The translations under genes and the position numbers were made by a program. This document shows positions 57,361 through 64,000 of a stretch of 64,000 bases of DNA, piece after piece (positions within the stretch are counted from its first letter, which is position 1; every line of letters starts with the position of its first letter). The notes below the pieces were generated by a model. It was given only the letters and a program-made list of their open reading frames with translations. It was not told the DNA's origin and did no database searches. The stretch spans positions 1-64,000 of the forward strand of contig NZ_BJXJ01000021.1 in the NCBI RefSeq assembly GCF_007990935.1, written 5' to 3'. The DNA is from Vibrio sagamiensis NBRC 104589. GTDB taxonomy: Bacteria; Pseudomonadota; Gammaproteobacteria; Enterobacterales; Vibrionaceae.

Positions 57361-57486
57361 TATATAAAGGTATTTTATATCTTGTTGCAGCTCACCTTTT
57401 AATAAGCTGGGCGGATGGCTATTTAATTAAAATTTAATGCGTTTTATTTTCTAGGAATTTCTACTTATAGTATTAATCTTGCTTTG

Positions 57487-57511
57487 ATATTAAAGTATTA
57501 GACTTTAATAT
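57487..57511. promoter_or_regulatory. Inverted repeat upstream of fimbrial operon
   Basis: ATATTAAAGT (57487-57496) and ACTTTAATAT (57502-57511) form a perfect ten-base dyad with a five-base gap, 76 bases before the first fimbrial gene. It could be an operator for an AT-site regulator. A near-consensus -10 (TATAGT) lies just left at about 57466-57471. No binding protein is known. Confidence 0.5.
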
Positions 57512-57586
57512 TAACAACCTCGTAATATATTGAATTTAATAATGTAAAAATAATATTTAAAATATAAAAATATAGGAATTACTTAA

Positions 57587-58147
57587 ATGAAAGCTCAATT
57601 TAACCGTACCATCCTTTCAGCTTCTTTACTTCTTAGTGCTTTTTCGGTTTCTACATTAGCAGATACAGTAGAAGCAGAAAAGATGCAAAAAAATGAAACT
57701 TTAGTCAACTTCCAAGGAGAACTTGTAGAGTCTGCTTGTGGGCTATCACCAAATAGTGAAGATCAAACAATAAAATTAGGTCAGCAACCAACTCACCTTT
57801 TTGTAAAAAAAGGGGATAATTCACCTCAAGTCTCTTTTAATATCAAGTTAATTGAGTGTAATACAACAGTTGCAAAGAAAGCGACGTTTACTTTTCTCTC
57901 AAATCAAGATATTACCGGTGATTTATTCAATGTTGAAGGTGGAGCTACAGGAATCGGAGTTCGAATTTTTCATAACGGTAAAAAAATAAAAAATGGCCAA
58001 GTTGCTGCTACAAATAAGTTAAGCAATGGCAATAACATTGCTTCTTTCTCAGCTGCTTACGAAAGAAATATTGAAGAAGGTGGTTCTGATATTGTTACTG
58101 CTGGTGTTGCAAACTCCAGGGCATTATTACAAGTTGGTTATCTATAA
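57587..58147 (+). CDS. Type 1 fimbrial-family pilin subunit
   Basis: This 186-residue exported pilin has a signal peptide (residues 1 to about 25, ending TLA). It shows LVNFQGELVESACGLSPNSE, the first strand and cysteine of the pilus fold, and KLIECNTTVAKKATFTF with the second disulfide cysteine. It ends NSRALLQVGYL, with the penultimate tyrosine donor strand. It is the first gene of a chaperone-usher operon and probably the main subunit. A 7-base tandem repeat and a dyad lie in front of it. The ribosome site is TAGGAATTACTTAA. Confidence 0.88.
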   Translation: MKAQFNRTILSASLLLSAFSVSTLADTVEAEKMQKNETLVNFQGELVESACGLSPNSEDQTIKLGQQPTHLFVKKGDNSPQVSFNIKLIECNTTVAKKATFTFLSNQDITGDLFNVEGGATGIGVRIFHNGKKIKNGQVAATNKLSNGNNIASFSAAYERNIEEGGSDIVTAGVANSRALLQVGYL

Positions 58148-58265
58148 AGCTACCTAAAGTACTCTTAATTTAAATCATAATTTGATTTTTATAATTGTTA
58201 TATTCTCAAATGATAGAGAGGCTAGCTTTTTAGGCTCTCTTTTAAATAATGTGTTGGCTTTTTAT

Positions 58266-60710
58266 ATGAATAAAGTAACATTTAATCTATTCATTGTTTT
58301 CTTTACGTTATCATTTACTTCTTACTCGACAGAGTTTAATGCAGGTTTTATAAGGAGCTCTAGTAAGGTCGACTTGGCAAATTTCTCCAAGAGTAATTTT
58401 GTTGACGATGGTGAATATCGAATAAATGTTTATTTAAATGGCTTGCTGGTGAAAGAATCATCTATTGAATATGAGAACAACAAACCATGTATTTCAGACG
58501 ACTTATTGGAACTATTTCCTATTAATGAAGTAGGCTATAGTATTTACAAAAAAACTAATGTTATGAAAGGGAGTAAAAACTGTTATCAGATCGAAAAAGT
58601 AAAATATACGAAAGTGATATCAGAGCTTGGCAAAGGAAAGTTGGAGATAGTAACACCACATAAATATATTGCGAAAGAATATCGAAATGGATTTGTTCCA
58701 GAAAAGTTATGGAATGACGGTATCTCAGCTTTATTTTTTGATTATAATATTGATTATTTTACTATAAAAAAAGGCAAACAATGGGATAGTGATTTTTATC
58801 TCTATGGTGTAGCAGGCTTTAATTTTGATGCATTCCGCCTCCGTGCAAACTATCAATCGTCTAGTGATTTATCAGGAAAACTAACATCAATATACGGATA
58901 TATTCCAATTCGTAAGATAAAATCCAAGCTTACATTTGGTCAAACTTCCTTTAATTCAGATATTAATGCTACTTTTCCAATGAGAGGAGTGAGACTGGAA
59001 AGTGAGCAGCAAATGTTACCATCTAATATCCGAGGCTACTCACCAATTATTGCTGGTACAGTGAGTACTGATGCCAAGATCACAATTCGGCAGAATGGAA
59101 ATATATTGAAAATTATTGATGTCAATGCAGGTCCCTATTTAATTGATGATATAGCGCCAGAGAGTCAGAGCTTTTTAGATGTAGAGGTAAGACTTATCAA
59201 TGGAGAAGTTCAGAAGTACCAAGTTAATGGTGCTGATACGCTTTATTTAACTCGACCAAATCATTTTCGCTATCGTTTATCGGCAGGAACACCCGAAAGC
59301 TCAGTTTATGCTTATACACCGACATTCTTAGCTGCAGAAGCTTCATATGGTTTAAATAACACTATATCGTTGTTTTCTTCAACAATTCTATCTGAAAAAT
59401 ATCAGTCACTCGCGTTGGGTAGTGGCTTGAACTTTGGTTTATTTGGTGCGATTTCTACTGATTTATCTCAAGCTAAAGCATCGATGAAAAATGGTCTCAA
59501 AAAACAAGGTATGTCCTATGGTCTAAGCTATAATCAGACTTTTGATATTTTTGGTTCTAACGTTCGTGTCACGGGTGGATACCGATCTTTCGAGCAATAT
59601 TTTTATGACTTTGACGTATATTTAAATGCTTATGATCAAAAAGGCCACTACAATGAATTTCAACAGGACACACGTCGCCAAGATCAAACATATTTTTCTG
59701 TAATGAGAAATTTTGGTGAAACTCACGTTTACCTCTCATATACATCAAATAACTACTGGGATAAGAGCCATAACAATACTAGATATGACTTAAGTGTTTC
59801 TCATCCATTAAAAATTAATGATATCAATGCTTATTTATCGATGAGTGCTTATCAGTCAAAAAATGCTTTTTCTAGATTGAATGCACCTTCTAGTAATGAT
59901 CAAGGTTGGTCACTAGGTATTACGATCCCAATTGGTAGTAATCACCATGTTTCAGCTCAAACGCAGACGTTCAATGAACGTTTATCGCAAAATATCACTT
60001 ACACAGGTAATAATAGCCGAGATGCATCTCATTATAGACTTAATTTTGATGTTTTGGATGGTGAATCGCATAGCCTAGGTGGCCGTTATTCGAAAGATTT
60101 TCCATTTATTTCAACATCAATTGGAGGCAGTTATAGAGCCGATAACTACAGTCAGCTAAATGCGAATCTGGCCGGTTCTGTATTGTTGTCTCAATACGGC
60201 CTTGCGTATAGTCGGATGAACACAGGTTCATCTCGCATGCTTATCGAGTCTAATGTAGCTGGAGTGACAATTAATGGGCATAGCAATGACAATGAACAAA
60301 CTAATACATTTGGCCTAGCCCTTGTCAATGGCATTACACCGTACCATAAAAACTACAGCACAATTGATTTTAAATCATTACCAGAAGATATTGAAGTACT
60401 TGATAGTATTCAGAGTATAGCTCTAACAGATGGAGCTATAGGATATCAATATATTAGATCTCGTTCTGGTAGCAGTTTTATGGCAACCCTGAAAAGTGAC
60501 CAAGATATTCCATTTGGTGCCCAAGTCGTTGATGAAGTACTCAATCAAGAGATAGCGATTGTTGGAGAGGGTTCAGTTGCATATCTGATAGGAGTTAATA
60601 AGAATTCGAATATAACGGTTTCTTGGGGTCAAAACCAAAGTTGTCGCCTGCTTATCGATGGTAAGGTGTTAAATAGCAATGAATCAATTCGCGATATTAA
60701 TTGCTTTTGA
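58266..60710 (+). CDS. Fimbrial outer-membrane usher (FimD family)
   Basis: This 814-residue outer-membrane usher has a signal peptide (MNKVTFNLFIVFFTLSFTSY). Its N-terminal chaperone-binding domain begins near EFNAGFIRSSSKVDLANFSK. The beta-barrel has LTFGQTSFNSDINATFPMRG. The plug region includes RGYSPIIAGTVSTDAKITIR and C-terminal domains with FGAQVVDEVLNQEIAIVGEG. A C-terminal cysteine pair (C805 and C813 region) is present. The frame opens 28 codons earlier (58182), but the ATG at 58266 starts the signal peptide. It assembles the pilus made of the subunits encoded around it. Confidence 0.92.
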   Translation: MNKVTFNLFIVFFTLSFTSYSTEFNAGFIRSSSKVDLANFSKSNFVDDGEYRINVYLNGLLVKESSIEYENNKPCISDDLLELFPINEVGYSIYKKTNVMKGSKNCYQIEKVKYTKVISELGKGKLEIVTPHKYIAKEYRNGFVPEKLWNDGISALFFDYNIDYFTIKKGKQWDSDFYLYGVAGFNFDAFRLRANYQSSSDLSGKLTSIYGYIPIRKIKSKLTFGQTSFNSDINATFPMRGVRLESEQQMLPSNIRGYSPIIAGTVSTDAKITIRQNGNILKIIDVNAGPYLIDDIAPESQSFLDVEVRLINGEVQKYQVNGADTLYLTRPNHFRYRLSAGTPESSVYAYTPTFLAAEASYGLNNTISLFSSTILSEKYQSLALGSGLNFGLFGAISTDLSQAKASMKNGLKKQGMSYGLSYNQTFDIFGSNVRVTGGYRSFEQYFYDFDVYLNAYDQKGHYNEFQQDTRRQDQTYFSVMRNFGETHVYLSYTSNNYWDKSHNNTRYDLSVSHPLKINDINAYLSMSAYQSKNAFSRLNAPSSNDQGWSLGITIPIGSNHHVSAQTQTFNERLSQNITYTGNNSRDASHYRLNFDVLDGESHSLGGRYSKDFPFISTSIGGSYRADNYSQLNANLAGSVLLSQYGLAYSRMNTGSSRMLIESNVAGVTINGHSNDNEQTNTFGLALVNGITPYHKNYSTIDFKSLPEDIEVLDSIQSIALTDGAIGYQYIRSRSGSSFMATLKSDQDIPFGAQVVDEVLNQEIAIVGEGSVAYLIGVNKNSNITVSWGQNQSCRLLIDGKVLNSNESIRDINCF

Positions 60711-60843
60711 AGTAAGAGAATTTAAAAGTTAAAGGTATGTATAAATTATATTTCTTAATTTAAAAATCTTTAATTAATAATTTTAGTTTTTAAATAAATA
60801 TGTCTTCTTTCTATAGTGTGGCGTAATAATAATTGAGGTAAAT

Positions 60844-61587
60844 ATGAAAAAGTTAATAAAGGTGATTTTTTGTTATCTATTAATGAACACATCGGCGAAT
60901 GCTGCACTTGCTCTTGATCGAACTCGAGTTATTTTTAAAGAACGCTCAAAGATTGAAACTATCAAAATAAAGAATCCAGTAGGTAAACCATTTCTTGCGC
61001 AATCTTGGTTGAGCGATATCAGTGGAGTAGAGGTGAATAGTGAGTTTGCCGTCATACCACCAGTTATGAGAATAGAAAGTAATGATTATGCAATTCTTCG
61101 CATTAAATCTTTACCGTTGGCTAAAAATCTTCCACAAGATCGAGAAAGTGTTTATTTTTTACATGTAAGAGAAGTACCACCAACTCAAAGTTCTGATAGT
61201 GATAAAGGTGAGAAAAATACGGGTTCTATTCAGATTGCAATTGAGTCAGTAATTAAGTTTTTTTATCGACCTAATAGCTTGAGTTCTATTAAAAATGTAG
61301 ATAGAAAAATTATGAATTCAACAAAAATAATTCGAACTTCAAATAATACTATAGATATAGAAAATGCATCTCCTTTTTATGTCACTTTCTCAGATTTAAA
61401 GGTTGGAAAGTCAAAAAAAGCACCTAATTTTAATCCAACAATGATTGCTCCGTTTAGTCGTCAATCTTTTAAAGTAGAAAAAAACAATATTTACACTCTC
61501 AACCATATTAATGATTATGGTGCAACAGTGACAAATATCTTCGAATGTAATCAAAATAATACCTGCATAGCACAAGAGAAAAAATAA
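60844..61587 (+). CDS. Periplasmic fimbrial chaperone (PapD/FimC family)
   Basis: This 247-residue chaperone has a signal peptide (MKKLIKVIFCYLLMNTSANA) followed by ALALDRTRVIFKERSKIETI. Two Ig-like domains have IKNPVGKPFLAQSWLSD, PPVMRIESNDYAILRIKSL and the PQDRESVYFLHVREVPP strand that donates to subunits. The C-terminal half has a cysteine pair (ECNQNNTC). A longer linker (SSDSDKGEKNTG) is unlike FimC. It binds and delivers subunits to the usher. A 133-base gap separates it from usher, with no gene. Confidence 0.93.
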   Translation: MKKLIKVIFCYLLMNTSANAALALDRTRVIFKERSKIETIKIKNPVGKPFLAQSWLSDISGVEVNSEFAVIPPVMRIESNDYAILRIKSLPLAKNLPQDRESVYFLHVREVPPTQSSDSDKGEKNTGSIQIAIESVIKFFYRPNSLSSIKNVDRKIMNSTKIIRTSNNTIDIENASPFYVTFSDLKVGKSKKAPNFNPTMIAPFSRQSFKVEKNNIYTLNHINDYGATVTNIFECNQNNTCIAQEKK

Positions 61588-61588
61588 A

Positions 61589-62635
61589 ATGAATAGAATA
61601 CTATCACTTCTATCTATTTTAATATGCAGTGCAACGTTGAGCTCCACCGCTTTGGCACTGGCTTGTTATAGTGAACAAAGTGGTGGCATCTTTGGTGGTG
61701 TGGGGCCTGGTGGGGTTACTACTTTTAAGATAGATCCTTCGGCATCTGTGCCATCTGATGCGCCTGACGGGCAGATCGTATGGCGAGGTGTATCTCAGAC
61801 AGTCAGAGTAACGTGCTATAAAGATGCTACGCACTATTACGGGCTTATGACCAAACCTGAGCAAGTTTATTTTTGGCCAGGAAAGACTGGTGACACAAAT
61901 GTCGCTGCTGTTCAGGGGATAAAAATTGGATTTCGATATAATGGCAAAGATATTTACGGTGAGAAAATGCCAGTTGATGGCTTTATCGTTCCGAGTTGCA
62001 AAAGTTCTAACATTTATGATGATTATGTTGAGTGTGAAAATAACACAAAAACGTCAACAACGATTACCTACCAGCCTATAATTGTAACAGGTCCAGGTGA
62101 TTTCTCTGGTTATCGTGCTCCCATTAATATATTTCAGCTTGATGGTGAATTTGGATATAACAAAGAGTATAGCAATTACAGAAGTGTGATTGGTAACATG
62201 GGACTTTTGAAGCCATCAAAATGTTCTGTTGAACTAGAAGTTCAAAATAATGGTGTCGATTATGGCGTTATTAGTATGGGGGCCAGCTTTAATGAAGTGA
62301 CTGAACCTTTGACTATTGTTATTAGAAACTTAAAACATACAAAAGATTGCCCATTGGTTAAATTAAGAGGGTATTTTAATAATCTTCGTGCAAAAGGTAA
62401 TAAAAGTTATATACCTGTCTTTGATGAGGAAAATAATGAAATAACATCATTTGCTATTGAGTTATATACTCTAAAGGGGGATAAAGTTATCCTTAATGAG
62501 CCGATTGGTAAAGGCTTTAATGTTGAACAAATAGGCTATGAACGATACTTAGCAAAACTTGTCCCCCTCGGAAATGGTAACATTAAAAAAGGGAAGTTTA
62601 GTGGTTTAGCAGTTTATACAGTTTCTTATTTATAG
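61589..62635 (+). CDS. Putative fimbrial tip adhesin / minor subunit
   Basis: This 348-residue exported protein has a signal peptide (MNRILSLLSILICSATLSST then ALA). An N-terminal part contains paired cysteines (LACYSEQSGG, VTCYKDATHY, PSCKSS, VECENN). A C-terminal pilin-like domain begins near LLKPSKCSVELEVQNNGV and ends GLAVYTVSYL. A two-domain layout with the pilin fold last is typical of tip adhesins (FimH type) and binds an unknown receptor. It starts one base after the chaperone stop, so is translationally linked. Confidence 0.85.
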   Translation: MNRILSLLSILICSATLSSTALALACYSEQSGGIFGGVGPGGVTTFKIDPSASVPSDAPDGQIVWRGVSQTVRVTCYKDATHYYGLMTKPEQVYFWPGKTGDTNVAAVQGIKIGFRYNGKDIYGEKMPVDGFIVPSCKSSNIYDDYVECENNTKTSTTITYQPIIVTGPGDFSGYRAPINIFQLDGEFGYNKEYSNYRSVIGNMGLLKPSKCSVELEVQNNGVDYGVISMGASFNEVTEPLTIVIRNLKHTKDCPLVKLRGYFNNLRAKGNKSYIPVFDEENNEITSFAIELYTLKGDKVILNEPIGKGFNVEQIGYERYLAKLVPLGNGNIKKGKFSGLAVYTVSYL

Positions 62636-62641
62636 GTGATT

Positions 62642-63634
62642 ATGATGCAAGATAAAAAAAGATCACTAATAATATTATTATGTTTCACGAGCTTTAATAT
62701 GTTTGCCAGCAGTGGAAAGCAAGATGAAAGTTTTATTGACACGTTAATTTCCCATGGTTTGTATTTTCAGGTGGCTGGTGGAGGAGAGCTTCCTTTTAGT
62801 CATGATAGTAAAGGCGATAAATCTTTAACTAATTTGAAATATAATTTTGGTCTTACGTTTGAAAATATGGATCTTGAACTCGGATATCGCCATTTTGCTG
62901 TAAGAGATACCTTGGATATCGGAGGTGTCGATGTTTTCACTAAGCATACTTGGCCGTTATGGTCTTCTGGTGGCTTCTATGCTGGAGCTGGTGGCTATGT
63001 ATATCAAACTGAAATGGATAAGACTGGAAAAAAACCAGCATGGGAAAAAAGTGCTTTCTCTCCTTACATCGCTGTTGGAGGGTACTATGAATTGAGTGAA
63101 TATATTGATGTCTCCTTACAGCTTGATAGTTTTTTTAATGTCGCAGGCGGAGACTGGAAACACCGAACTGATGATAAAAAAACACTCAATCAAGTCAGTT
63201 TATCTTTAACATTACGTCCTTGGGATAGAACAAGCTTTCCAGCTCAACCTATTACGCAAGCCTTGCTTGAACCGCAAGAAAAGGCGATTAATTTAGCTGA
63301 GTTGAGCCCTTTATATCGCTATGATGAGGCAACGCTCAATAATGAAATGAAAGCGCTGCTCAAATCGTTAATTGTTAAGATAAACCAGCTTGAACATTAT
63401 GAAGTTGTCATTACTGGAGGGGCAGACAGTAAGCCTCGGTATATGGCACATAATATCAAGTTAGCCGAAACAAGAGCTAAGATTGTGGCGGACTTTTTGA
63501 TATTACATGGTATAAAAGCAAGGGCGATTCGATTAGAAACCGCTATTGTTACTACAAGAGAGGAACAAGCTGATACCATTGATGCACGCAAAGTAGAGAT
63601 CACAGTCAACGGTACTGAACGAGTTTCACCTTAA
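62642..63634 (+). CDS. OmpA-family outer-membrane protein of the fimbrial operon
   Basis: This 330-residue protein has a signal peptide (start MMQDKKRSLIILLCFTSFNM, ending MFAS). An outer-membrane beta-barrel segment follows at about 30-200, with many alternating strands (GLYFQVAGGGELPFSH, MDLELGYRHFAV, YAGAGGYVYQTEM). A C-terminal OmpA-type domain comes last (YEVVITGGADSKPRYMAHN, LAETRAKIVADFLI). The operon thus ends with a barrel-plus-peptidoglycan-binding protein, which is not part of the usual chaperone-usher set. It overlaps the adhesin's stop region. Its ATG could also be 62645; a GTG at 62636 is less likely. Confidence 0.87.
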   Translation: MMQDKKRSLIILLCFTSFNMFASSGKQDESFIDTLISHGLYFQVAGGGELPFSHDSKGDKSLTNLKYNFGLTFENMDLELGYRHFAVRDTLDIGGVDVFTKHTWPLWSSGGFYAGAGGYVYQTEMDKTGKKPAWEKSAFSPYIAVGGYYELSEYIDVSLQLDSFFNVAGGDWKHRTDDKKTLNQVSLSLTLRPWDRTSFPAQPITQALLEPQEKAINLAELSPLYRYDEATLNNEMKALLKSLIVKINQLEHYEVVITGGADSKPRYMAHNIKLAETRAKIVADFLILHGIKARAIRLETAIVTTREEQADTIDARKVEITVNGTERVSP

Positions 63635-63665
63635 CACTTGATGGACGGCAATCCTTGAAGCGAGT

Positions 63666-63682
63666 GGGGCTACATTAGCCCC
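63666..63682. terminator. Weak hairpin after fimbrial operon
   Basis: GGGGCT (63666-63671) and AGCCCC (63677-63682) pair around a five-base loop, 32 bases after the OmpA-family stop. Only a TCATTT tail follows, so terminator strength is doubtful. Confidence 0.4.
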
Positions 63683-63786
63683 TCATTTAAACCGTATCTC
63701 AAGGTTCACTTGAATATCACTCAAGTCACCATCACGTACCTTCAGGTTATCGATGAAAACTATGGAATGGGGTGCTTTACTTGTCG

Positions 63787-64000
63787 TCAATCGCTTTGAG
63801 TCATGGCCAGCATCTTAATTTCTTCCAATATTTCAGGGTTTGCAATTGCTCCCATATTTTCAACCTGCTTACCATTAACAACGGCTTTCACTGCTAATTC
63901 CACTAGTTTTCCCGAACGTGTTTTGGGTATGCCTGAAATTGCAAATATTTTACTGGGAACATGTCGTGGAGAGCAGGCCATTTTAAGCTTGGTTTTGATG
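63787..64000 (-). CDS. Acetoacetyl-CoA synthetase, C-terminal fragment at window edge
   Basis: The minus-strand frame begins beyond the right window edge and ends at 63787, giving about 71 residues. The ACSPRHVPSKIFAISGIPKT motif followed by RSGKLVELAVKAVVNGKQVE matches the C-terminal lid of acetoacetate-CoA ligases. It includes the catalytic lysine of the SGK motif. The family makes acetoacetyl-CoA from acetoacetate, ATP and CoA. The rest of the enzyme lies outside the window. It is convergent with the fimbrial operon. Confidence 0.88.
   Translation of the reverse strand, partial: IKTKLKMACSPRHVPSKIFAISGIPKTRSGKLVELAVKAVVNGKQVENMGAIANPEILEEIKMLAMTQSD

Overview
The window looks like part of the second chromosome of a low-GC Vibrionaceae member, most probably a Vibrio. 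The grounds are the napFDABC operon with divergent narQ-narP, luxP-luxQ, the secDF-2 / phaBAPC block, a long-form GAPDH, and a quorum-regulatory Qrr small RNA with a sigma-54 promoter. From memory, several of these clusters lie on chromosome II in Vibrio cholerae. No rRNA, tRNA, CRISPR, insertion sequence or prophage was seen.

Layout. 1-2.4 kb: a truncated exported protein, a decayed BspA-type repeat gene and its intact paralogue. 2.4-9.7 kb: nitrate sensing (narP, narQ) and periplasmic nitrate reduction (napFDABC plus a 46-residue membrane protein), with a likely FNR/NarP-controlled promoter and a candidate antisense-side small RNA at the 3' end. 10-16.3 kb: small regulators (ArsR, LysR), a lone pilin-like protein, YccF, the lipid A modifier EptA and a CBM48 protein. 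16.7-20.4 kb: ribB under an FMN riboswitch, a lipase-like hydrolase and an LplT-PlsC fusion. 20.6-24.9 kb: an XRE regulator, a CodB-like permease, the Qrr RNA and an ABC1 kinase. 25-32.3 kb: transporters (LysE, DUF1275, MATE), long-form GAPDH, TmaR/YeeX, YceH and a GIY-YIG protein. 32.6-36.4 kb: luxPQ. 37-41.4 kb: two exported proteins of unknown role and the second secD-secF pair. 42-46.2 kb: the polyhydroxybutyrate operon phaB-phaA-phasin-phaC. 46.5-56.6 kb: housekeeping and stress genes (dCMP deaminase, ArfB, FKBP, DsbA-like lipoprotein, OmpA lipoprotein, glutaredoxin, YaeQ, cold-shock protein, YddG, a CDF transporter, LysR, a methyltransferase). 57.2-63.6 kb: a chaperone-usher fimbrial operon preceded by a 12-copy heptanucleotide repeat and ending in an OmpA-family gene. 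The window closes inside acetoacetyl-CoA synthetase.

How the parts work together. NarQ-NarP senses nitrate and should switch on nap, which passes quinol electrons through NapC and NapB to NapA. LuxP-LuxQ detects autoinducer-2 and feeds the LuxU-LuxO relay (genes not in this window). Phosphorylated LuxO with sigma-54 drives Qrr RNAs, one of which is encoded at 23268-23372, so both a quorum-sensing input and an output lie here. PhaA, PhaB and PhaC convert acetyl-CoA to polyhydroxybutyrate, and the acetoacetyl-CoA synthetase at the far end would return acetoacetate to the CoA pool.

The strongest non-coding finds are the Qrr RNA, the FMN riboswitch, the fimbrial heptamer repeat and the candidate RNA near napC. 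All calls come from reading the sequence; no database search was run.
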